Origin: Tanytarsus gracilentus
Lineage: Eukaryota > Arthropoda > Insecta > Diptera > Chironomidae
Direction: 5' to 3'
DNA length: 64,000 nt
Assembly: GCA_038502055.1 (NCBI GenBank)
Contig: JAXRKN010000023.1
Span: forward strand, 310,001 to 374,000
The notes below the pieces were generated by a model that did not search any database, was not told where the DNA came from, and saw only the letters and a program-made list of their open reading frames with translations. Below are positions 37,901 to 49,315 of the stretch, piece after piece; position 1 is the stretch's first letter; each line of letters starts with the position of its first letter. A program made the translations under genes and the position numbers.

Positions 37901-40900
37901 AAGGAATGTGTCTTCTTCTCCATTTTAAATTCTTTTTTGTAACGTGAAAAATTCGCTGAAAAATGCGGGTCAAGCATTTAAGAAGCAATAATCCCCGCGA
38001 GCTTGAGTTCGGAACAAAACTTCGCAATTCGACCTTCACGAATCAGGAAGGAGAGATATTTGTCAAAATGTTAAAGATTACATTTTAAATCTTCACCAAG
38101 CATTAATATTTCATCAATCTCTCTCTCTTTCTACTCACACGCGTGTGCAAGTGAAGTCACGTAAAAAATATATTTTTTCTTTCTCTCCCTTTTTCTTCGT
38201 ATATCATCGTTCAGTTGCAATAATTTAAAATTTAAATGAATTTCGATTCTTTATCATACTTTTTTATATTTATACACATTTCACATTTTATTGTATAGAG
38301 TAGCTGAAATGTGTCTGAAAGAAAGTCATATGAAATTGTCAGTTTTTCCTCATTTTTTTCTTGCCATTTGTGCTTTCAACAAAAGGTTAATACATCACTC
38401 AAAATTGTGTTAAAGTCGTAAAAAATTGCTGACAGCATATTATTTTGTCATTTTTATGAGATCGCGTAAATATTGAGCAATGTGTAACATGTCAATGCGA
38501 GTGAATAATTTTAAATGAACTGTCTCACTTCTTTTTTCGAATGGGGTATTTATTCACTTTTATTTGAAATTTAGCAATCGATTAGATAAATTGATATAAA
38601 AATTAATTGCGCCCGAGGGTAAGGTTCAAATCCTTAATTATTTTGAAGAAAGTTTGTTAACCTTTATATACACTTTATACAATGTAATTGAGAATTCAGG
38701 GGATTTTTATAATTTTTATAATGTATTTCATTTAAAAGAAGAATTTTCACTTTAATATTTAAATATGCAAAGAAAATTCTCAAATGTCTAAATTCAATTT
38801 TATTTTGCAGCGGCGATAACTGGCAACCATAATGACAATTCCTGCTCATCAAGTCCAGAAGAGTTATCACAAGGTGAAAACAATAGTCGAACGCAATATA
38901 TTTCTGCCACCTGCGTCGTAGTTACTCATTATTCTGGAGACGCAGCAAGTGTGGTCGACGATCATTTTACAAGAGCTCTCAACTTTAATGACAAAAATAG
39001 TAAAGGTAAGTTAAAACCGTTGTTCTTTGCAGTAATTACCTTTTCTTCTTACCGATTCGAGATGCTTTTGGTGGTAGACTTTTGTATTGTAAATAAAACA
39101 AGAAGAAGTTTATCTTTTTTTACCGCGAAATTTCACCTTTTTTAAAATAACATTGCATGCGTATATAAAGCTAAATTGATGCCGGTATGATTCTTTTGAA
39201 TCGTGTTGCTATTAATTGAAATCATCGTGTATATTGTTTTGATAATGTAGCATTTTCATAGAAGCTTCCAATTGTCGGCAAAATACCTTCTGCTTCTCAT
39301 GTAGACTTTTTTGCTTACCGTGTGGGGGTTGATTGAAAATTAAGTAACAAGAAAAATTATTTGTTTTATAATCGCATTTCTAATGCATTAAAGTTCAATT
39401 AAAAATGAAATAAAGTTGGTAGTTCAAAAATTCAAAGTTTCGGAATTTCTGCACAACCCCCAGGAGCAAAACAGAAGCAACAATGAAATGAGAGACTAAG
39501 TAAGGAATCTTGTTCGGCAAAATGTTAACCGCAATTTTAGCTTTTTTGTGCAGTAATGCTTCTCAAAACTGATTTTAGCTATTTTCTCCCTTCTTTTTCG
39601 CAACAGAAACGGCGAGTCCAATGTCGGCGCGCAATTTCCCACCATCATTTTGGAATAGCAACTACGTACCGCCCACACCCGCTCCAACCCATCATCAAAT
39701 GAGTGATTTGTACTCGAGTGAAAGTGGACTGTACTCAGCAGAGCCTTGGGTTCATAATGCTGCTGCTCATTATGGACCATATGCAGCACATGCCGCTCAT
39801 GCGCATGCCTATCATCACAACATGGCTCAATATGGAAGCCTTTTGAGATTACCACAGCAATACGGTCATAGCTCCAGGTAACACATTATGTGACTGACCA
39901 TACCTTTGAACGGTTGCTTTAAATATATATGCATATATATTCACTTATGTAGATTGCATCACGATCAACAAACGGCACATGCTTTAGAAAGTGCAGCAGC
40001 TGCTTACTCAAATTATCCAATGTCAGGTAAGGGAATCACAACATCTTTATGACTGCATTCTTAAGAGACGATCGCGAAAATTAATAAAACACCGAAAAGC
40101 TGTTAATTATGTTTTAACATTCTTTTTCGCAACTCTCCGATGCTGTGCGTGGAGTTATTGAGTCTCATTAAAATAAAAAGGATAATCTTCTTTAAGGTTC
40201 GATTCAAAGAGACTTTTGCGCTGCATCGCTTTCTTCACATGTTCGCGCATAAATTCCTTTTATAACTATACCGAAACCGTTTATAAATTGTACGAAACTT
40301 CTCTTATAAAACGAAAGCCGGCGGATCATTTTTCTTTTTCACTCAATTATTTTCCCATTTCATCCATGTTTCGTTGCGCTTTCGTTCGCTGAACGTTCTT
40401 GAAACGTGACTTTTTTGAAATGAACATTTTTTAACTTTATACAGAGTGAAATTTAGTAAAAAAAACAAAATTTAACGTATTAATTTTATTTTAAGCAACT
40501 AAACTAGATTAACCCTTGTTTTGGCTCTTTTAAATTTTGTTTGATACAATTTTGGATTTTTTTTTAAAAACCAATACAAATTTTTTGAAATTAAAAATTT
40601 TTAATTTTTAATACTTATGTTTTTGTCATCAATTAATTAAAGAAATAAAGAATACAACTGATACAGTTCCAACCGTCCGAATTCCAAACAAATAATTCGT
40701 AATATTTATTAATAACCAGAAGTATTAAGTCCAACCCTCACAAACATGAGGAATATAATTTAATTAACGTTTTAGGGGAGTGGTGAATAATTTATGAGTT
40801 TTATTTGACAGCAATATAATAATTATTGATGTTATCTTTCTTTTTTCTTCTTCTTTTTTGCTTATTTAGGTCTTGAAGCGCAAGTGCAAGAATCATCTAA

Positions 40901-40919
40901 GGATCTCTATTGGTTTTGA
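34929..40919 (+). CDS. vg: Vestigial, TONDU-motif co-activator of Scalloped/TEAD
   Basis: Exons: 34929-35024, 36914-37142, 38811-39005, 39607-39877, 39953-40026, 40870-40919; 304 aa. Vestigial partners the TEA-domain factor Scalloped to specify wing and some muscle fates in the nucleus (established for flies). Seen: an N-terminus starting MCSEVMYGAYYPYLYAS, running through YERFNQDLYSS across the first intron; a Ser/Thr-rich region; the TONDU motif at about residues 138-167 (ISATCVVVTHYSG, SVVDDHFTRAL) in exon 3; NFPPSFWNSNY directly after it; then His/Ala-rich sequence ending DLYWF. It is shorter than the Drosophila protein (about 450 aa) because the Ala/Gly-rich linkers are missing. Fly vg has wing enhancers within introns; introns 2 (37143-38810), 3 and 5 here are where equivalents could lie, but I cannot identify binding sites. 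AATAAA candidates are near 41247 and 41358. Confidence 0.96.
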
Positions 40920-43313
40920 GAAAAATCGAGAGCAAAATTAAACGTGAGATGCGTATTTTAGCAAAAGGAAAAAACACACAATGATATTTCAAGTAAAAAC
41001 GTTTAAATAATCTTAAGTACTTAAAGACGTGTAAAATTTTTATTAAGATGTTAATGTGATACATGTACTCTCGATCGATAGATTTTTTAAGCCACACATT
41101 CACCTATGTACGTGACAATTTAAAGTTCTTTGAGCAAAAAAAAATTATCGATATAGTTTTAAATATTTTGAATGAAAAAACTTTTTTCTGCACAAAAATG
41201 ACTTGATATGATTGTAAAAATGAAAATTTTAAGACATTATTCGAAAAATAAAAATAGTGTGTACAAAGATATTTATGTCGAAAAACTTTGTTTTATTCAC
41301 TCCAGCAGTTTTTTGGTGTCTCAATGTACAATTTTAAATTATGTGTTCATCTTTCAGTAATAAATCAGTCATAAGTGAAAAAAGGTCTCTTCTCCGCATC
41401 CTACACCAAAACCATATAATAAGTAGATTGGATTGAACATGTGTTTCTTGTTCAACAAGAATTTCTAATGAATTTAAAATTTAGAAGACAAAAAAACTAT
41501 GAGACGGGTTTGGTTTGTTTTTGTTTTAGGCTCATAAATTTATTAATCAATTAATTAATGTAAAAATTGGGAACGAAATTTGAGATATTTATTCTTGAGA
41601 CAACGTGGTTTAATATTAAAAAGCTTAAACGTTTGTAATTACAATTTTAATATTTAAGAAAAAATCGAGTCAAAAAAACTCTTTTAAATTTATCAATTAA
41701 TTGCAAGTTTCAAATTTTAACTTTATAAAACTTAAAATTTCTCTTGATTGACAATCAAAAAATCCACCACACTTTTCAATATATTTCAATGATTCAAATT
41801 TCAGGAATTTAGTCGTGTCCTAAATCTTAAATCGCTTTTTAGCTTTTTATAAGCGCAGACATGAGAGATAATTATAAACCTGCAAAAATCTGATCACTGA
41901 ATATTTTCAGTGTGAACTCATTCATTTTATACTCTTTTGTTGTGTATACACTTAAAATGTTCTTTCTTCTTGGCGTTCATGGGTAAGAGATAAACAGAAG
42001 CAAATATGTATTTTATAACATTAAAATTTTAATTTGAATTTTGTGTTATTTCTTGTCATGTTAATTTAAATAAGCTTTCTAAGTTTTTTATGGAGGTGAA
42101 TATTGGAGCGCGGCTTATTATAAGGAGCATCGAACATGAAGATAAGCGATGGATACCACCCATGAAGAAAATTTTACAAAATTCTTTTCGTCTAGAATTT
42201 TATCAATGAGAGACAATTAAAGAATACAAATAGATTCAAGAATTTCACTTTCAATGAAGCTAGATGATGATCCGTAAAAAAACTAATACGACAATTAAAA
42301 ATGACATTTTCGTGATAACATCATGTGGTCTCTGCTTCTGTGCTTGTAACTCATCAGCATCTTCGCTCTCCGTTTTCAGTAGCTCAACTTCTTTATTGAA
42401 TATGACAGCAGGTGAATCCATAATTATAAACATAAAGATATTGTCAACCGATTCTACATTTTATGAGTTTTTAAGCGAACAACGTTGTATGGCCTTAGTA
42501 GAATAAAAAATTATTTTTTTTAACGTGAATTAAACCACAAATTTTTAAGATATTCAAAATTAGGTAAATCGCTCAACAAAATAATTTTCTCCAATTTTTG
42601 AATTTGAATCTATTTTTCCTCTCATTTACATTTATTATGTTCTTTATACTAAAACTCTTTACTCATTTACTCCTGCCAGCATAAAATTTTGTTTTTGCGA
42701 CGCCGTGCGGCAAAGAAAAATTAAATTTACTCGTTGTTCTCCATTTTGCCAACCTCAAAATCATAATGTTGAAAAGAATTTCATCAAGTTATTTTTCTTC
42801 TTCTTACACTCGCTTTTCGGAAATATAAAAGGAGAAGACGATAATAAAGGAGTAAAATGAACCCCTCTCGAGAGTGTTCTTTGTTCTTTGAAATTCCACC
42901 CTATATACTTCTTGAGAATAAAATGGGGGGATTTAATACAAATTTTTGAAACAAAATGATAAAATACGAAAAAAAATTTCAGTGGCATAAAAAGCTTTCA
43001 TGCAAAGAAAATAATTTTTCTATTAAACTCACTCGAAAACTCAACATCAAACGTCTCACGAAAAGTACTTGGGGTTCATATAATAAAAATGCTTTTAATT
43101 TTCCTGCTTAGTTCTCAACAACGGTGCTTTAATTTTATATTAAGCATGAAATTGATGAATAGAAAGAGCGATTAAGAAGTTAAATCGAAGTGTACAAAGT
43201 ATTTTATTTAATTTAGCGGAAATATACAAGTGAAAAGCAATATTGTACATTTTTTCTTCCCTCTTACAAGAACGATTTAATTCTACTTACTTTTTCATGT
43301 AATGAGAATGTAT
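40920..43313. other. vestigial 3' untranslated region and intergenic
   Basis: Candidate AATAAA at about 41247 and 41358. Beyond that no gene or repeat recognised. Confidence 0.5.
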
Positions 43314-43348
43314 GATATGACCCAGGGCTGAGAAGGTATGAAATTAGG

Positions 43349-43556
43349 GTCCTACAGTGCCCCGCAGTGCCTCAGTTGCTCTCTAGTGTCCTCCAGTGCC
43401 CCCCAATGTCCTACAGTGCCCCCCAATGTCCTACAGTGCCCTTCAGTGTCCTGCAGTGTCCTACAGTGCCCTACAGTGCCCTTCAATGTCCTCCAGTGCC
43501 CTACAGTGCCCCTCAAAGTCCTACAGTGTCCTACAATGTCCTACAGTGCTCCTTAG
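43349..43556 (+). repeat. Decamer minisatellite, left array (GTCCTACAGT type)
   Basis: About 20 head-to-tail copies of a 10-bp unit GYCCYNCARTG-like (GTCCTACAGT, GCCCTTCAGT, GTCCTCCAGT). Same unit and orientation as the right array of the element. Confidence 0.93.
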
Positions 43557-43707
43557 AACCCCACTTTTTCAAGAATGTGGAAAGAAGAACGAGGGTCAAA
43601 ATTTGATGCTCACGCTGAAACTTGGCATGGATAATGATCAAGTTGCGACTAGTTGCAAACACTTTTTAGAATTTTGATTTGAGTTTAATTTTTTGAGTTA
43701 TGATCAT

Positions 43708-44166
43708 TAAATGTCCGTCCGTCCGACAGTCTGTTCCATCCATATCTCAGCCCTTGAGCTACCTAGAGACTTCTAATTTTCGCTTAATGGTAGCTCTGAG
43801 GGTCTGTATGTACCCATTTTAGGTATTTTTTGAGTTATGACCATATGACATATGCCATGTACAGCCACTAATGTCCATTTTTCAAACAAATTTTCTCTTA
43901 TATGGCTTCATGGGTATCGTTGATCTCGTAATTGGACCAGGAATCGATTGACATTGACAATTTTTGAGGAATGTCCATCATGGCCGGCCAGGAGTGCCAT
44001 TAATGTCCATTTTTTAGAACTATGGCTTCATGTATGTCGTTGAACTCGTAATTGGACCAGGAATCGATTGACATTGATGATTTTTGAAGCATGTCCATCA
44101 TGGTCAGCCAGTAGTGCCACTAATGTTCATTTTTCAGAACTATGGCTTCATGGGTAACGTTGAACT
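43708..44166 (-). repeat. Internal copy of the 129-bp repeat family
   Basis: Reverse complement of the 20.6-21.4 kb element without its terminal repeats: (GTCC)n, then GAGACTTCTA, GGTAGCTCT, TTTTCTCTTATATGGCTTCATGGGTATCG and about two and a half 129-bp units. Nested in the composite hAT-like element. Confidence 0.88.
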
Positions 44167-44230
44167 CGTCCTTTGATGCCGAGTGGGATGGAATAGGTCC
44201 GAGTACACCCACGAGTGGGATTTGAAACAT

Positions 44231-44857
44231 TTTTTTTTTTCTCGATCTGGAAATTTTCAATTCACAAAGTCAAACAAGATTTATCTAAATTCTAATCTTA
44301 ACTTGATGTATCACTGACTTAATTGATCCAAAATTCAAAATTTTAAGAAAATTAAATTTAAATTTTTATTACATGTAAAAAATGTTCAAAAATTAGGGGA
44401 GTAATTGGTAATTTTGACAATTTTCGTTTAAGTATTGTTTGAATGCATAAAATAAGAAAAAAACTGATTAATCAACCGATGTTACATTGGATCATCAATT
44501 ACTTCACTAATTAGTTGATAAAATGAAAGTTGTTAGTAAAATATTTTTAGAGCGAGTAATTTGTATCTCTGAAAATTTCGATGTTTTATAACTAATTAGT
44601 AATTTATGGATGATCCAAGTGTAATATCGGTTATTAATCGTTTTTTTTTTTTCATGCATTCAACCCGTAATTAAACCGAAAATTGTAAAAATCTACAATT
44701 ACTCGCCCTGAATTTTGTGAAATTTGTTTAATGTAGATAAAAATTTAAAATTTAAATTTCTGTAAAATATTGAATTTTAGATAATTAAGCAGTGATATAT
44801 CAAATTTAAATAAGAATTTAATTCCTTTTTTTTAATTGCTCGAGAAAAAAAAAAATA
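44231..44857. repeat. Long imperfect inverted repeat inside the composite element
   Basis: Left arm about 44231-44530 and right arm about 44568-44857 are reverse complements with scattered mismatches and indels. Matching anchors include GTTGAATGCAT/GTTTGAATGCAT, TTGGATCATC, CTAATTAGTT, GTAATTG and TTTTTTTCTCGA. The spacer is about 38 bp and repeats the motif GCGAGTAATT. The RNA from either strand would form a near full-length hairpin. Confidence 0.8.
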
Positions 44858-45028
44858 TTTCCTTTTTCGCCCCAAACAAGAGAAATCGGCCGGGGATTTT
44901 TAAAATATAATAAAATTAATTGTAACCAATATTAAAATTTTTTTCTAGTTTTTTTTATTCAAATATAAAATTTTTTGTTTTTTTTATTTTTTTTCGAAAA
45001 ACTTGTTGATTAAGGCCCCTTGTCCTCG

Positions 45029-45227
45029 TGCTCTTTAATGTCCTACAGTGCCCTTCAGTGTCCTACAGTGTCCTACAGTGTCCTGCAGTATCCTACAATG
45101 TCCTACAGTGCCCCACAATGTCCTACAGTGTCCTGCAGTGTCCTGCAGTATCCTACAATGTCCTACAGTGCCCCACAATGTCCTACAGTGCTATTCAATG
45201 TCCGTCAGTGTCCCCCAGTGCCCGCCA
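45029..45227 (+). repeat. Decamer minisatellite, right array
   Basis: Roughly 20 copies of the unit GTCCTACAGT, with a higher-order repeat in which blocks TCCTGCAGTATCCTACAATG recur. Confidence 0.93.
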
Positions 45228-45268
45228 ACAACACATTTATTTTCATGTTCTCAGCCCTGGGATATGAC

Positions 45269-48200
45269 ATATAAGTTAAAAAATTTTGATATTTAAAAAA
45301 AATTTAACTTTCGATCATAGGTGCGAATCCTAAAATTCTAAATTAATTTTAGGAGCATAAAATGGATTTTTTGTAAAAAAAATTTCTCGACCATTTTTCA
45401 GCTCACTTCTCAGAATTGGCATCAACCTGTTTCCACTTACTTCACTTTGCAGCAATTTTAAATTGCATGCGAAAGTTCATTATTGAGTTTTTTCTCATTT
45501 CATTACACATCATATAGCGGATGTTCAATGGGATAATTACTTCTAAAGAAAAAAACCTTTCAGTACAACGACTTATTTATGTTCCTGTGTACCGCTAATA
45601 GAAAAATATTTATGGTAGATAAACCCCGACGATTCTAGAATATCAAATGAGTTTGGACAAAATAAGCTGTAACAATTGCAAGGTCACAAATACTTTTTAA
45701 GCGTAGTTGTTATGCCTCAAAAAATATGGCGATAATTATATTGCATTCTTGTTAAAAAAAGCATGATGATACTTTAACACATGAAAATTTGCGCACTCAC
45801 GAAAAAGAATATCTTAATATTACTCAGACATAATTTTCATCTTCAACTCTCTCACTTGATTTAATTAATTAATTTCTCCTCTTCATGTTAATGCTCGCTA
45901 ATGACTTTCTTATTCTTTATATCTTTTTTAATTTCTCTCTCTTTCTTTCTTTGGCTTTCAGCATAAAAATTCTGATGCCGCCACGCGTGTGTCTTGTTTT
46001 CTCATCTCTTGAAAGTCTTTTTAACTCCTATATGATTTATTATAATTATGTGGCGTCTTCGCGTTTAACAAACATCTAATTAAAAAGTCGCAAAACACTC
46101 TGCTAAGCACACACAGCAACAACAACCTGTGCCGTTTATCTCTTAATAGCGATCCGGAAAGAGAGTTTTGATGTTAAAATTTAGTTTTTTAGAGCTCCGC
46201 TCTCTTTTGTTTTCAGTTTCCTAAGAATTCTCTCTTTTGTACATTCTGTCCTTCCTGGAGTTCTAATTGAAAAACTGCGGAGTAAAAAGTTGGGTCTGCC
46301 AGATGCCGAGCAACTGAGATAAAGTACTGAAAGTGAGATCCAGTAGACGTTTTGTGAGACATGTCCATAATGGCCGACCAGGACTGCCACTAATGTTCAT
46401 TTTTATAAATGATGGTTTTGTTTAAGTTTTAATTCTTTTTTTTTTAATCAAAAACAATATTTGCTAAATGTGAGTTTCAGAACAAAATAAAAAGCGGACC
46501 TCATCGCAAAAGACGAATACATTTGGCAAGTGAACAGTGCAACTGAGAACGCCGTGCACCGGGCACCCACATGTTTTATTTTCTATCAAAAAATGAAAAT
46601 TTGAAATATCTTATGGTTTTAATAACGTTGTATGAATTTTAAACTTTTACTATTTAATTCTAATATATCTTTAGTATTGAAAAAAATTTACTTAAAGTAA
46701 ATAAACAAATTAAATTCATTTAAAATTAAAATAACATAAAAACATATTTTCCATCCTGTTTATTTTTCATTTCAAATGTTAAATTAATTTTTTAATTTCT
46801 CCGAAAAAAAACTTGAAGAGTGATAAATTAATTTTCCAACACGAGAGGGATTTTGATATTTAAGCAGGAAAATGTTTCATCGATTTTTCATGCGCATTTA
46901 AAAATGGCGAGGGATGAAATTGCTAAAAATTGTATGCCAGAATATACACAGCAGCATTAAAGGACATGTGTAGTAAGGCATTTTATGTAAAATGAAATTT
47001 AAAATTCCAACGAACGTCAACCCTCCTTGATGCGACATATATGAATGTTTTCTATGTCTCATAGCATGTGTATGTGTTGTGAGTACAAAGAGTATCTTGG
47101 AATTTTAATGAAAATTATTGTCTCCACCACTCATATTTACGCTCCTCGCAAATGCCTTTTGTTTAAAATGTATTACATTAATAAATTAATGATTAGCAAG
47201 AAAATATGGCTGTTATTGCCACTTTTTACAACCATTCCCTACATGAAGCTCATGATATCTCGCTTAATGCTGAGTAATTATTTTTTTTCAACAGTTTTCA
47301 ATTAATACAATTAAAATGCATACTTTACAAGTCATAAATATTAAAAGCAAATTTAAATGTGAAACAACATAAATAGAAGATTCTGCATATTTAGACTTGC
47401 AAAAAATGCATAACAATCAGAATTTGAATATGAAATACCGGGAGAATTCTTAATAAAGACAAAGGAGGATTTTTTACATCGTAATTGTAATTCAAGTTTT
47501 TCTGTAAAGCTTGGAGGATGCAAGAGTTTTATTGTGTTTGAAGAAAAATATGTTTGATTTTTACATTTAATCAATTGCAAGAAAATTAAAAATAATTTTT
47601 CCACTATACTTTCCAAAACTCTTTCGTAAAACTGAAAGTAAGTAAAAGTTGTGAAATATATTTCAAGAACTGTCTCTTGGTTTTTCACTCAATTCATCAT
47701 ATTTTAACCTCCCCTCACCCATTTGGCTTTTATTTTAATTTATGAACCAACAGAAAAAAATGTTTCAATAAAAAAATTCCAACATGAGAACATTTTATTG
47801 CTCCACTTTTCATTTCATTATTTTTTTTGTTTATTTTTTTCGAAATATAAAATATCATAATGGATCATGTTTAAAAAAACATTAAATTAATGAATGAGCA
47901 GCGTGATGTAAATACTTTTGAAATTTTGTATATCTAGCTACTTTCAAACGGAAGCGTTTAGTGCTTTTGTACCTAGAGGTTGGGAATATAAAATTATATT
48001 TTGTTGGTTTTGAAATCAAAAATGAGAAAAACATTAATGTTTTACTAATTAATGAATAATGAATTTATAAGTGAAAATATTGTGGCCAAAAATGCTTGAC
48101 TTCGAGGAAAATTTCATTGTTTTAAATGTATTTATTGCGGTTTTTTCCATTACTTAAAAGACCTTAAAAGTTTTAAGATAAAATCAAAAAATCACAAAAA

Positions 48201-49315
48201 TATACTTTACAAGATTTTTCCATGTATAATTCATCAAGTTAATTAAACATCGTCTACATTTAGGAAACATCCGCATCCTTAAAGAGATCAGTGAAAAAAT
48301 TATTCTTAATTATTTCCGGCACATGAAGAAGAAATGATAAACGTTCATTCAAATTTGTTAATGATTCAGACCTTAAAGGACATGCACTTGATAGAAAAAA
48401 ATCCGTTAAATTTAAAAATATTGTGTTTCAATCTTTTGCAATTTTTAAAAGTGATTAAAATTTTTCCGTCTCTTATTAAATTCTGCACCGCTCTAAAATA
48501 TTCAAAGCGATCAAATTTAAATGACCTGAGAAAGGACTGAAATTAATCTTAATATCTATCAAGATTCTCACGAAGTTTATGTGCAGTGACTATTAATATT
48601 TTTTTGTCTTATTCAAATCAGAGGAGAGAGAAAAATTATAATTTTAAATTCTTGAATATTGTAAAATGGTTTAACATGAAGAAAATATTAATCTAATAAT
48701 TTCGATAGTGTATCTGTCAAAGATATTCATCATGCTGTTTCAACAGAGCTATCGAAGAGAGCTGAGAGTTAGATTTACTGATCTATTAATTTATATATTA
48801 GATATAATATTAATTTCTCTACCGTTCTTCTTAATTCCTTCTCCTCTCCTTCATTTGTTTCTTCTTCTTACCCTCTCTCCGATAGTTTTATGGTTTGTTT
48901 GCTTACCACACTATGAAAACGGTGAGTTTGACGGTAATAATTCAATCAAAAAAATTAAATTAATGATTATCTCGATGGTAAACGATTGAGAATGCAGGCA
49001 TGAGTAACCTTAAAAGTTTCATAATTGATTTATGATCATGAATGAAAAAAGTCAGCGATGTCTAGTTTATTTTCTTGAGATGCGATCATCAGATGCGAGT
49101 CTCATAGCGAGCGAATATTTGGAGAAAATTTAATTTCTCAACATTTAAAAAATGGGAAAGACAAAATTCACTTCAATGCAATACACCACGTTGTCATGGC
49201 TACTGAATTTTCATGTACGGACAACAGAAAATCAATTTTTTCCATGACGACGGTCAGTCAGAAACAGAGACTATTTTGTGTTTGAAAATTGTGAAGAAAG
49301 TTTAATTTTAATTAA
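45269..49315. other. No gene identified (one repeat fragment at 46.37 kb)
   Basis: Short frames only. A 93-codon hydrophobic frame at 48708-48989 lacks family similarity and is judged chance. Confidence 0.5.
46370..46425 (-). repeat. Short fragment of the 129-bp repeat family
   Basis: GTCCATAATGGCCGACCAGGACTGCCACTAATGTTCATTTTT matches the repeat unit core (GTCCATCATGGCCGGCCAGGAGTGCC) seen at 43.98 kb. Flanks show no element ends. Confidence 0.75.

Larger units (their letters stand above)
43322..45260. mobile_element. Composite hAT-like element (1.94 kb) with split minisatellite
   Basis: Ends CCAGGGCTGAGAA (43322-43334) and its exact inverse TTCTCAGCCCTGG (45248-45260) are flanked by a perfect 8-bp duplication GATATGAC (43314-43321, 45261-45268). 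Contents in order: array of a 10-bp unit like GTCCTACAGT (43349-43556), a fragment of the 129-bp repeat family (about 43708-44166), a long imperfect inverted repeat (44231-44857), and a second array of the same decamer in the same orientation (about 45029-45227). Three open frames over each array read as SYSAPQCPTV-type repeats; they are by-products of the 10-bp period. No transposase seen. Confidence 0.87.

Noticed and set aside
43338..43677. Three overlapping frames with Ser-Tyr-Ala-Pro-Gln-Cys-Pro repeats (also at 45020-45296)
   Set aside because: Generated by a 10-bp tandem unit, which cycles through all three frames; no start context or splice sites.
48708..48989. 93-codon hydrophobic frame as a membrane protein
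   Set aside because: Biased toward Leu/Ile/Phe by T-rich DNA; no flanking splice signals or family features.
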